From the NCBI GenBank assembly GCA_016295505.1, contig JAEDLC010000066.1, positions 1 through 9,628 of the forward strand: a DNA stretch of 9,628 nt. Direction: 5' to 3'. A program made the position numbers and the translations under genes. This DNA is from Dorea sp. (lineage in GTDB: Bacteria > Bacillota_A > Clostridia > Lachnospirales > Lachnospiraceae). Of the stretch, positions 1-7,420 are shown piece after piece; the first letter of the stretch is position 1; each line of letters opens with the position of its first letter. The notes under the pieces are model-generated. The model ran no database searches and was not told the DNA's origin. It saw nothing but the letters and a program-made list of their open reading frames with translations.

Positions 1-970
1 GCATGAAAAATGGAATGGTAATTCCCAATGTGCTGGATTCTAAGATTCAGGAGGAATTTGCGTGCAGAGACTTTGACCTGATTCATACGCATCACCCGAT
101 GCTGATTGGAAATGTGGCTGTCCGGCTCAGTCAAAGGTACCAGATTCCGCTGGTGTATACCTACCATACGCGTTATGAGGAATATCTGCATTACCTGAAT
201 CCGTTTTCGAAAAAGAGGGAGAACAATGCGGAGCATTTTCTACAGAATGTGTGCAGGAGAGGGCTGCCATGTTATATGTCTGCTTATATGAGAAAATGCA
301 GTATGATATACGCACCGTCTATGGATATGAAAGCTTTTATTGAGCGTCAGAGTGACAGTGCCATGGTTCAGATACTTCCTACCGGACTTGAAGATTCCTC
401 CTATCAGCCGGATCAGGAACAGGCAGAGAAGATCAGGACACGTTACATCTTTTTGCGAGCGATGCATTTTTATTTGCCTCTCTTTCCGAGACACAGGGGA
501 TTGTACTGGCTGAAGCGATGGCGGCCGGACTTCCGGTAATTGCGGTAGATGCCTGTGGAGTGCACGATATTGTAAGAAATGGGAAAAACGGGTATCTCGT
601 AGAGGAAAATGAGGATGAATTTGCGGAACAGGTATGTATGATGATGAATCACAAAGAAGGATACAGGAAGCTGAAAGACGGTGCATTACATACTGCGGAT
701 GGCTATCATATGTCCTGTATTGCCAAAAAAGCGGAGATGGATTACCGCATGATGTTGGAAAGAGAAAGGAGCAGAGAATATTATGGGTGTCAGACCGGTT
801 GGAAAAAGGATGCTGAGTCATCACTGCCGTTTTCCAGAATCACAGTATGTTTTGATTGTTACGGAATCGTATCCTGTCACCGGCCGTCGGCGATGAAAAG
901 ATATCCGGAAGAATCCGTATGTAGTATAATAACAGAAAAAAGTCTCCCGTTGCAGAAAGGTTCGGCTTAA
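1..970 (+). pseudogene. Family-4 glycosyltransferase (GT-B fold), 5'-truncated by window and internally broken
   Basis: The first reading frame (codons from position 3, stop at 537-539) resembles the N-terminal half of diacylglycerol-glucosyltransferase-like GT4 enzymes, with motifs DLIHTHHP, YTYHTRYEEY and LPTGLE. It makes sense only to about position 445. From about 449 a second frame carries the C-terminal donor-binding half: ASDAFLFASLSETQG, then LAEAMAAGLPVIAV, containing the family's E-x7-E type motif. It runs to the stop at 968-970. Intact relatives have an extra segment of some 80 residues (start of the second Rossmann domain) between these halves, so an internal deletion plus frame change has occurred. 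The Met at position 3 is probably internal, since the usual N-terminal Rossmann start is absent. The last 50 or so residues of the second frame match nothing I recognise and may lie beyond the original gene end. The substrate is unknown; a membrane glycolipid role is possible by family. Confidence 0.8.
920..930 (+). promoter_or_regulatory. Candidate -10 element for the two-component operon
   Basis: A consensus TATAAT lies at 925-930, about 60 nt before the response-regulator start. No good -35 hexamer is seen 16-18 nt upstream (about 901-908), so the promoter may need an activator, possibly its own regulator. It lies inside the decayed glycosyltransferase reading frame. Confidence 0.4.
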
Positions 971-989
971 TACAGGGAGAAAGAGAGGA

Positions 990-1706
990 ATGACAGGAAT
1001 GGAAATGAATCATGTTCTGGTGGTGGAAGACGATAAAGAGATCAGAGAAGGTGTAAAGATCTATCTGCGGAGTCAGGGGTATCAGGTGTACCAGGCGGCG
1101 GATGGTGTGGAAGGACTGGAAGTTATTGAAAGAGAGGAAATTCATCTGGCGATCGTGGATGTAATGATGCCAAGGATGGATGGGATTCAGATGACGATCC
1201 GGTTGCGGGAAAAGTATGATTTTCCGGTGATATTCTTATCTGCCAAATCAGAAGAGGTAGATAAGATCATGGGACTTAATATGGGAGCAGATGATTATGT
1301 AACAAAGCCATTTACTCCGATGGAGCTTCTGGCCAGGGTGAATTCCCAGCTTCGGCGTTACCGCCGGTTTATGGAACGTCTGAAAGATAACGAAAAACAT
1401 GCCAATATTCATACGATCGGTGGGCTGGAGATCAATGAGGATACGATGGAAGTGACAGTGGATGGAGAAGCAGTGAAACTGACACCGACAGAATATAAGA
1501 TCTTACTGCTGCTGATGAAGAATCCGGGGCGAATCTTTTCTGCAGAAGAGATCTATGAACGAGTGTGGAATGAACGGGCAGTGAATACGGATACGATTAT
1601 GGTCCATGTGAGAAATATCCGTGAAAAAATAGAGATCGATTCAAAAAATCCAAAATATTTGAAGGTGGTGTGGGGTGTTGGATACAAAATTGAAAAACAG
1701 GCATAA
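990..1706 (+). CDS. OmpR/PhoB-family response regulator
   Basis: This is a cytoplasmic DNA-binding response regulator of 238 residues, the normal length for the family. The receiver domain (about 8-122) has the acidic pair at D14-D15, phospho-acceptor D57 in the VDVMMP motif, S84 at the conserved Thr/Ser position and K106 in KPF. A winged-helix effector domain spans about 143-235, with LTPTEYKILLLL and the closing WGVGYKIE. The ATG at 990 follows AGGGAG (974-979). The in-frame ATGs at 999 and 1005 are also possible, since AGAGAGGA (982-989) suits the 999 start better. The neighbouring kinase overlaps its 3' end, so the two form a cognate pair. The regulated genes cannot be told from the sequence; no obvious target such as a transporter is adjacent. 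Confidence 0.95.
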   Translation: MTGMEMNHVLVVEDDKEIREGVKIYLRSQGYQVYQAADGVEGLEVIEREEIHLAIVDVMMPRMDGIQMTIRLREKYDFPVIFLSAKSEEVDKIMGLNMGADDYVTKPFTPMELLARVNSQLRRYRRFMERLKDNEKHANIHTIGGLEINEDTMEVTVDGEAVKLTPTEYKILLLLMKNPGRIFSAEEIYERVWNERAVNTDTIMVHVRNIREKIEIDSKNPKYLKVVWGVGYKIEKQA

Positions 1707-3723
1707 ACTTGCGGTAATATGGATTGCATTTACGATGATTGCTGCGACAATCATGGTGATGGCGCAGTATCACGGATGGTATCAGGAGGCGCAGAAACAG
1801 GCGGAACGTGCCAAACGGTCATCGGCTACGTCACAGAGTTTTCTGGAGCAGTTCATAGAGACTTCATACATTCTGTATAATTCAGAGAACACGGAAGAAA
1901 ATGATCAGAAACAATTAAGAAAATGGATGGAGAACTATATGCCGGAGGAACTGAATGATTTCGACTGTTTTTATCCGTATCTGGAATATCAGGTGAAGGA
2001 TGAGAATGGAAAAATCATAACAAAAAGTGTTGTGGAATCCGAACAGTCTCTGTCGGAAAACAAACTGAGTTCCTATGCCATTGGAATGATTATTACATAT
2101 GACGAGAATGGGACGCCCGAGGTTACCATCAGGCAGAGTGATTATAAGAAGGAGCAGACGACATATCTTCGTGAGATTCTGAATCGGTTTGACGAAAACC
2201 ATGAGGAATGGAAAGAACAACTCTCGGTTCCCAAAAACCGGACGTATCTGTTTGCCATGACAGAAGATAATATGCAGACGTATCTGGATGACTGGTATTA
2301 CGAGGGAATGGATGCACCGGATCAGATGTACAGTATGATTGCAATGCTAATGGCTGTTTTGGCAATCCTGGCATGTCTTTATCCGGCGATTCCTTTCTTG
2401 CAGACCGGTAGAGAAAAGATATTTCAGGCTCCTTTTGAGGTGGCGGCAGCTGTCTTTCTGGCAGTGACTGTCGTTGCATTCAATCAGTGCGGGTGGCTGC
2501 TCAAAAGAAGTAAGGGGATGATAGATATTCTGGATTTTGCAGTCTGGACACTTGTGTTTGCGGTTACTTACTGGGCAGCATCCTGTGTGCGCCAGATCTT
2601 TGTGATGGGAGTCCGGACATATATAAGAGAACGTACATGGATCTGCCCGGTGTGGAGATACATAAAGAAGGCGGTGATATTCGTGGTCAATAAAGGAAGA
2701 GAATGGATCAGGAAAGAATATCAGGCATTTATGAGTATTGATTTCAAGGAAAAGAACAACCGGATAATCCTGAAAATAGTGTTATGGAATTTTGTGATTC
2801 TGACAGCAATCTGCTGCTTCTGGTTTTTTGGAATTATGGCACTGGTTGTGTATTCGGTTGTATTATTCCTGATTATCCGAAAGGTTTACATTGATATGCA
2901 GAAAAAGTATGCCGTACTGTTAAAGGCTACAGAAGAGATCGCGAAAGGCAATCTGGAAGTAGAGATCACAGAAGATCTTGGTATATTCGCACCGTTTAAA
3001 ACAGAGATTGAGAAGATCCGGACAGGATTCAAAAAAGCGGTGGATGAAGAGGTAAAGAGTCAGCGCATGAAGACGGAACTGATTACGAATGTTTCACATG
3101 ATCTGAAGACGCCGCTGACAGCGATTATTACGTATGTGAATCTGCTGAAAGAGGAAAAGGATCCTGAAAAACAGAAGGAATATATCGATGTCCTGGATCG
3201 AAAGTCCATGCGTCTGAAGGTGTTGATTGAAGACCTCTTTGAAGTCAGCAAGGCGAGCAGTAAAAATGTGACACTGGATATCACGGATGTGGATATTGTG
3301 AATCTCTTCAAGCAGGTCAAACTGGAACTGGAGGATAAGATTACGAAAGCAGATCTCGACTTCCGGTGCAAATACGATCCGGAGAAGATCATTGTATCGC
3401 TGGACAGTCAGAAGACATACCGCATTTTTGAAAATCTGCTGATGAACATTGTGAAGTATGCGCTGCCTCATACGAGGGTCTATGTGGATATCTGCCGGGA
3501 AGGAGAAGAAACGATAGTGCGCATGAAAAATGTTTCTGCAAAAGAGCTTGACTTTAATCCGGAGGAGATTACGGAACGTTTCGTAAGGGGAGACAGTTCC
3601 AGAAATACAGAAGGATCCGGTCTCGGCCTTGCAATCGTGAAAAGTTTTGTGGAACTTCAGAAAGGAAAGCTGAAGATTGAGACAGAGGCAGATCTGTTTA
3701 AGGTGGAGATTCGGTGGAAATAG
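1675..3723 (+). CDS. Multi-pass membrane sensor histidine kinase
   Basis: A 682-residue kinase that would phosphorylate the regulator encoded just upstream. Predicted layout: TM1 about 12-30; an extracytoplasmic region of about 190 residues (31-218) that is a likely sensor; three more hydrophobic helices near 219-241, 254-270 and 284-304; a cytoplasmic basic stretch; TM5-TM6 near 363-402; a HAMP-like linker (408-460); HisKA with NVSHDLKTP, where H475 is the phospho-acceptor; and an ATPase domain with NLLMNIVKYA (N587, N591) and GSGLGLAIVKS. The usual DxGxG (G1) box is replaced by MKNVSAKEL. This variant occurs in a known set of Firmicute kinases. The start is GTG at 1675 (TTG at 1678 is the alternative) after AAGGTGG at 1662-1668, giving a 32-nt overlap with the regulator and probable translational coupling. 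The signal is unknown. Confidence 0.92.
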   Translation: MLDTKLKNRHKLAVIWIAFTMIAATIMVMAQYHGWYQEAQKQAERAKRSSATSQSFLEQFIETSYILYNSENTEENDQKQLRKWMENYMPEELNDFDCFYPYLEYQVKDENGKIITKSVVESEQSLSENKLSSYAIGMIITYDENGTPEVTIRQSDYKKEQTTYLREILNRFDENHEEWKEQLSVPKNRTYLFAMTEDNMQTYLDDWYYEGMDAPDQMYSMIAMLMAVLAILACLYPAIPFLQTGREKIFQAPFEVAAAVFLAVTVVAFNQCGWLLKRSKGMIDILDFAVWTLVFAVTYWAASCVRQIFVMGVRTYIRERTWICPVWRYIKKAVIFVVNKGREWIRKEYQAFMSIDFKEKNNRIILKIVLWNFVILTAICCFWFFGIMALVVYSVVLFLIIRKVYIDMQKKYAVLLKATEEIAKGNLEVEITEDLGIFAPFKTEIEKIRTGFKKAVDEEVKSQRMKTELITNVSHDLKTPLTAIITYVNLLKEEKDPEKQKEYIDVLDRKSMRLKVLIEDLFEVSKASSKNVTLDITDVDIVNLFKQVKLELEDKITKADLDFRCKYDPEKIIVSLDSQKTYRIFENLLMNIVKYALPHTRVYVDICREGEETIVRMKNVSAKELDFNPEEITERFVRGDSSRNTEGSGLGLAIVKSFVELQKGKLKIETEADLFKVEIRWK

Positions 3724-3724
3724 G

Positions 3725-3758
3725 TTGACAAATTCTGCGTTTTCGCATAATATATAAT
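3725..3758 (+). promoter_or_regulatory. Sigma-A-type promoter of the cysE-cysS-sigH operon
   Basis: A perfect TTGACA (3725-3730) sits only one base after the kinase stop codon. TAATAT (3748-3753) follows at a 17-nt spacer, and an overlapping TATAAT at 3753-3758 has a less suitable 22-nt spacer. Transcription would start near 3760, just upstream of the T-box leader. No terminator separates it from the kinase gene. Confidence 0.85.
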
Positions 3759-3761
3759 CAA

Positions 3762-4072
3762 TATGGCAAAGACGTAGAACGGAAAGAGTAGCAGATTATG
3801 GAGCTTTCAGAGAAAAACTGTCACCGGCTGAAAGCAGTTTTAAGCAAAGTAGCTGTGAAGTGCGTCCGGGAGTCGATCTGGTGAAAAGACTGACTGCATG
3901 TGAGTATCTGATGCGGAAGGATCATTAGCCGGATACGGGATTACACACGTTACGTGTATTGAGTGTAGAATGTTTTCGTTCATCTTACGGGATGGTACAG
4001 AAGAGATTCTTTCATAAGAGTGGAACCGCGGATATACTTCGTCTCTTGTATTGCAGGAGACGAAGTTTTTTT
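3762..4072 (+). promoter_or_regulatory. T-box riboswitch leader, predicted tRNA-Cys specific
   Basis: The 393-nt gap between the kinase gene and cysE is occupied by this leader. The T-box motif AGTGGAACCGCGG lies at 4019-4031. Stem I has AGAGTA near 3785-3790, a distal helix AAAACTG (3814-3820) with CAGTTTT (3835-3841), and a likely specifier loop around 3855-3867 with candidate codon TGC (Cys) at 3861-3863. The antiterminator can be drawn as AAGAG (4016-4020) with CTCTT (4043-4047), and GCG with CGT (4040-4042), leaving TGGAACC as the 7-nt bulge. Its TGGA would pair with a tRNA ending in U73-CCA, which fits tRNA-Cys. The competing terminator uses overlapping bases. The specifier is inferred by eye; the T-box call itself is secure. 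Confidence 0.95.
4036..4072 (+). terminator. T-box conditional intrinsic terminator
   Basis: A perfect 10-bp stem, ACTTCGTCTC (4036-4045) with GAGACGAAGT (4057-4066), is followed by a T run at 4066-4072. Bases 4040-4045 are shared with the antiterminator, so the two folds are mutually exclusive, as expected for a T-box. It would also stop read-through from the upstream two-component operon. Confidence 0.93.
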
Positions 4073-4116
4073 ACGCTATAAAAACTTATTCAGTTGAATC
4101 AAAAGGAGAGGTTGTC

Positions 4117-4836
4117 ATGGGTATGATATCATATGTGAAAGAGGAGATTCAGGTGATCAGGGAGAGAGATCCTGCAATCAAGTCTAATATGGAGGTATTC
4201 CTGTATTCCAGTTTTAAGGCAATTCTGCATTACAGGGTTGCACATAAGCTGTATCTGAAAAAACATTATTTTTTGGCCAGATGGATCTCTCAGAGAGCAG
4301 CCAGAAAGACGGGAATCGAGATTCATCCGGGAGCAAAGATCGGAAAAGGGCTTTTTATTGATCATGGAAGTGGCGTGATCATTGGAGAGACAGCTGAGCT
4401 CGGAGACAATATTACACTGTATCAGGGAGTAACCCTTGGAGGAACCGGAAAAGAAAAGGGAAAACGTCATCCGACGCTGAAGGACAATGTTATGGTCAGT
4501 GCCGGGGCGAAGGTCCTGGGTTCATTTACCATTGGGGAGAATTCCAAGATTGGGGCCGGCAGTGTCGTTCTCAAAGAAGTGCCGCCGAACTGTACGGTTG
4601 TAGGTGTTCCGGGAAGAATTGTGAAGATGGGTGATGAGAAGATTCCGCGTCTGGATCTGGATCAGGTACATCTTCCGGATCCGATCAGCAATGATATCAT
4701 GGCACTGCAGGAAGACAACCTGCGAATGCACAGACAGATCCTCGAGATGGAAAAACAGATGAAATGTAAAAACTGTAAAGAAGAGGATCATTCGAAAACA
4801 TTAGAAGGAAAGGAAAAGAACGATGAAAATATTTAA
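4117..4836 (+). CDS. cysE: Serine O-acetyltransferase
   Basis: Makes O-acetylserine from serine and acetyl-CoA, the committed step of cysteine synthesis. The 239-residue protein has a short helical N-terminal part (RERDPA at 16-20) typical of the compact Firmicute form. A left-handed beta-helix of hexapeptide repeats follows (about 66-170), containing FIDHGSGVIIGE with catalytic D82-H83, TLGGTGKEKGKRHPT, and VVGVPGRIVK. The start ATG at 4117 follows AAAAGGAGAGG (4101-4111); the frame is open further upstream, but only through the terminator hairpin. A C-terminal tail beyond about 185 is helical and charged, contains CKNC (C217, C220) and ends in Ile. The terminal Ile resembles serine acetyltransferases that dock into cysteine synthase, but the tail end overlaps the cysS start by 14 nt and may be shaped by that. 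Expression is under the T-box. Confidence 0.95.
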   Translation: MGMISYVKEEIQVIRERDPAIKSNMEVFLYSSFKAILHYRVAHKLYLKKHYFLARWISQRAARKTGIEIHPGAKIGKGLFIDHGSGVIIGETAELGDNITLYQGVTLGGTGKEKGKRHPTLKDNVMVSAGAKVLGSFTIGENSKIGAGSVVLKEVPPNCTVVGVPGRIVKMGDEKIPRLDLDQVHLPDPISNDIMALQEDNLRMHRQILEMEKQMKCKNCKEEDHSKTLEGKEKNDENI

Positions 4837-6229
4837 CACATTATCCAGACAAAAAGAAGAATTTGTACCTTTGGAAGAAGGAAAAGTTAAGATGTACGTA
4901 TGCGGTCCGACTGTTTATAACTTTATCCATATCGGAAATGCAAGGCCGATGATCGTATTTGATACCGTCAGAAGATATTTTGAGTATAAAGGCTATGATG
5001 TAAATTATGTGTCTAATTTTACGGATGTAGACGATAAGATCATCAAAAAGGCGATTGAGGAAGGCGTTTCTTCTGATGAGATATCCAAGCGTTATATTGC
5101 AGAGTGCAAAAAAGATATGGATGGCATGAATATCAAGCCGGCAACCAAGAATCCTCTGGCGACAGAAGAAATCTGTGGGATGGTAGATATGATCCAGACG
5201 CTGATCGACAAGGGATATGCTTATGAGAAAAACGGTACCGTGTATTATCGTACCAGAAAGTTTAAGGATTATGGAAAGCTTTCCCATAAGAACCTGGATG
5301 ATCTTCGCTCCGGTGAACGTTCTCTTCTGGTAACCGGAGAGGATGAGAAAGAGGATCCGCTGGATTTTGTACTTTGGAAGCCGAAAAAAGAAGGAGAGCC
5401 GGCATGGACTTCTCCATGGTGTGAAGGACGTCCGGGATGGCATATCGAGTGCTCTGAGATGTCAAAGAAATATCTGGGAGAGCAGATCGACATCCACGCA
5501 GGTGGGGAAGATCTGGTATTCCCACACCATGAAAATGAAATTGCTCAGAGTGAAGCAGCCAACGGCAAGGAATTTGCAAAATACTGGATGCATAATGCAT
5601 TCCTGAACATTGATAACCGTAAGATGAGCAAATCTCTCGGCAACTTCCGTACGGTTCGTGAAATCAGCGAGCAGTACGATCTTCAGGTACTGAGATTCTT
5701 TATGTTGAGTGCACATTACAGAAGTCCGCTGAACTTCAGTGCCGATCTGATGGAAGCATCCAAGAATGGTCTGGAACGTATTGTCAATGCAGCTGACAAC
5801 CTGAAATTCTTAATGGGTAATGCGAAAACAGAAGCCATCACGGAAGAAGAGAAAGAAGCATATGCAAAGGCAGATGAATTCGTTCAGAAGTTTGAAGCTG
5901 CGATGGACGATGACTTCAATACGGCAGATGCTGTGGCAGCAGTTTTTGATCTGGTGAAATATATCAATACAACTGTGGCAGCAGACAGTTCCAGAGAATA
6001 TCTTCAGGCTATGTTTGATCTTCTGGTGAAGCTTACCGATGTTCTCGGACTGATCGTAGATAAAAAGGAAGAAATGCTGGACGAAGAGATCGAAAAACTG
6101 ATCGAAGAGCGTCAGGCAGCGCGTAAGGCAAAGGATTTTGCCAGAGCGGATGCAATCAGAGATGAATTACTTGAGAAGGGTATTGTATTAAAAGATACCC
6201 GAGAAGGAGTACAATGGAAAAGAGCGTAG
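4823..6229 (+). CDS. cysS: Cysteinyl-tRNA synthetase
   Basis: Class I synthetase that charges tRNA-Cys in the cytoplasm; 468 residues, normal for the family. The HIGH-type motif is FIHIGNARP (HIGN at 36-39) and the second signature is KMSKS (267-271). The catalytic zinc ligands seen in the Escherichia coli enzyme align to C27, C210, H235 and E239 here, all present. YVCGPTVYN, FTDVDDKI and GGEDLVFPHHENE are the conserved active-site blocks. The C-terminal DALR-like and anticodon-binding helical part (about 340-468) ends with the typical RADAIRDELLEKGI region. The ATG at 4823 lies inside the end of cysE and is preceded by AAGGAAAGG, so coupled translation is likely. It is the direct target of the upstream tRNA-Cys-type T-box, giving feedback from uncharged tRNA-Cys to its own synthetase. 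Confidence 0.98.
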   Translation: MKIFNTLSRQKEEFVPLEEGKVKMYVCGPTVYNFIHIGNARPMIVFDTVRRYFEYKGYDVNYVSNFTDVDDKIIKKAIEEGVSSDEISKRYIAECKKDMDGMNIKPATKNPLATEEICGMVDMIQTLIDKGYAYEKNGTVYYRTRKFKDYGKLSHKNLDDLRSGERSLLVTGEDEKEDPLDFVLWKPKKEGEPAWTSPWCEGRPGWHIECSEMSKKYLGEQIDIHAGGEDLVFPHHENEIAQSEAANGKEFAKYWMHNAFLNIDNRKMSKSLGNFRTVREISEQYDLQVLRFFMLSAHYRSPLNFSADLMEASKNGLERIVNAADNLKFLMGNAKTEAITEEEKEAYAKADEFVQKFEAAMDDDFNTADAVAAVFDLVKYINTTVAADSSREYLQAMFDLLVKLTDVLGLIVDKKEEMLDEEIEKLIEERQAARKAKDFARADAIRDELLEKGIVLKDTREGVQWKRA

Positions 6230-6657
6230 AGTGGCAGTTTGACACTTATATGCAGGACTTGTTTCAAATGCAGGAGGTGGATATCAGAGAATATTCACCT
6301 CTTACTTTGGCATATATCGGGGACAGCATCTATGATCTGATCATCAAATCCCTGGTGATCAATGAAGGGAATAAACAGGTACAGAAACTGCACCGAATGA
6401 CCAGTTCTCTGGTACAGGCGTCTGCGCAGTCCAGAATGATGCGTACGATACAGGAACATCTGACGGAGGATGAGCATGCAGTGTATAAAAGAGGAAGAAA
6501 TGCCAAAAGTATATCACCCGCCAAGAACCAGTCTATTACCGATTACCGCAGAGCGACAGGATTTGAGGCTCTGATGGGATATCTGTATCTGAAAAAAGAG
6601 TGGAAAAGAATGCTGGATCTGGTTAAAATAGGATTAGATAGTCTGGAAAGTGTATAA
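6214..6657 (+). CDS. mrnC: Mini-ribonuclease III (23S rRNA maturation)
   Basis: A 147-residue stand-alone RNase III catalytic domain without a double-stranded-RNA-binding domain, as in Bacillus subtilis Mini-III, which trims both ends of 23S rRNA precursors. Visible features are the RNase III-like signature LAYIGDSIYDL (acidic D37 and D41), the basic RGRNAK block (93-98) and the second acidic site in ATGFEALMGYLYL (E118). It starts at ATG 6214 after GAAGGAG (6203-6209) and overlaps the cysS end by 16 nt. The position directly after cysS is conserved in Bacillus and clostridia, supporting the assignment. Confidence 0.95.
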   Translation: MEKSVEWQFDTYMQDLFQMQEVDIREYSPLTLAYIGDSIYDLIIKSLVINEGNKQVQKLHRMTSSLVQASAQSRMMRTIQEHLTEDEHAVYKRGRNAKSISPAKNQSITDYRRATGFEALMGYLYLKKEWKRMLDLVKIGLDSLESV

Positions 6658-6666
6658 GGAGTCTGT

Positions 6667-7419
6667 ATGAATAACGAAAAACATGTGAATGAAAATATGA
6701 TTGAAGGGCGCAATGCCGTTCTGGAGGCATTCCGGTCGGGAAAGCCGATCGATAAGCTGTATGTACTGGACGGGTGTCAGGATGGTCCGGTACGAACGAT
6801 TGTAAGAGAAGCAAGGAAGCATGATACTTTGATCCAGTTTGTGGAAAAGGAACGACTGTCACAGTTGTCCGCAACGGGAAAGCACCAGGGAGTGATTGCA
6901 CTTGCGGCGGCTTATGAGTATTCAGAAGTAGAGGATATGCTGGAACTTGCCAGAGAGCGCGGGGAGGATCCATTTCTGATCCTTCTGGACAACATTGAGG
7001 ATCCGCATAATCTGGGAGCGATCATCCGTACGGCAAATCTAGCAGGAGCACACGGAGTGATTATTCCGAAAAGGCGGGCCGTGGGACTTACGGCTACTGT
7101 GGCGAAGACTTCGGCAGGAGCTCTGAATTATACACCTGTGGCAAAAGTGACCAACATGACAAGGACGATGGAGGAACTGAAAGAAAAAGGCCTCTGGTTT
7201 GTCTGTGCCGATATGGGAGGCAGCTCCATGTATGATCTGAACCTGAAAGGACCGATCGGACTGGTGATCGGAAATGAAGGGGAAGGTGTAAGCAGGCTGG
7301 TGAAAGATCACTGTGATTATATTGCCAGCATTCCGATGAAAGGAGATATTGACTCTCTGAATGCATCTGTGGCAGCAGGTGTACTGGCTTATGAGATCGT
7401 CAGACAGAGATTACAGTAG
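6667..7419 (+). CDS. rlmB: 23S rRNA (guanosine-2'-O)-methyltransferase, SpoU/TrmH family
   Basis: A 250-residue SPOUT-class enzyme predicted to 2'-O-methylate a 23S rRNA guanosine (G2251 in E. coli numbering) using S-adenosylmethionine. An N-terminal substrate-binding domain (IEGRNAVLEAF at 12-22, through about 85) is followed by the knotted domain: motif 1 DNIEDPHNLGAIIRTA (108-123, with N115 and R121), motif 2 IGNEGEGVS (201-209, with E206) and motif 3 IPMKGDIDSLNASVAAG (222-238). The start ATG at 6667 has AAGGAG at 6656-6661 overlapping the mrnC stop; the gap is 9 nt. The exact methylated nucleotide is inferred from family and gene order (the B. subtilis locus is yacO). The neighbouring Mini-III also acts on 23S rRNA. 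Confidence 0.93.
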   Translation: MNNEKHVNENMIEGRNAVLEAFRSGKPIDKLYVLDGCQDGPVRTIVREARKHDTLIQFVEKERLSQLSATGKHQGVIALAAAYEYSEVEDMLELARERGEDPFLILLDNIEDPHNLGAIIRTANLAGAHGVIIPKRRAVGLTATVAKTSAGALNYTPVAKVTNMTRTMEELKEKGLWFVCADMGGSSMYDLNLKGPIGLVIGNEGEGVSRLVKDHCDYIASIPMKGDIDSLNASVAAGVLAYEIVRQRLQ

Positions 7420-7420
7420 A

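Noticed and set aside
240..824. Long minus-strand open frame opposite the glycosyltransferase
   Set aside because: The plus-strand frames carry clear GT4 motifs; the opposite frame is rich in His, Ser and Cys with no family features, as expected of a shadow frame.
784..891. Small ORF (about 35 codons, ATG at 784) in the decayed glycosyltransferase tail
   Set aside because: No good ribosome-binding site, no recognisable motif, and it lies in pseudogene sequence.
4051..4116. Upstream extension of the cysE frame from a TTG codon
   Set aside because: It would be read through the T-box terminator and T run. The ATG at 4117 has a strong, well-spaced Shine-Dalgarno and matches the family's N-terminus.
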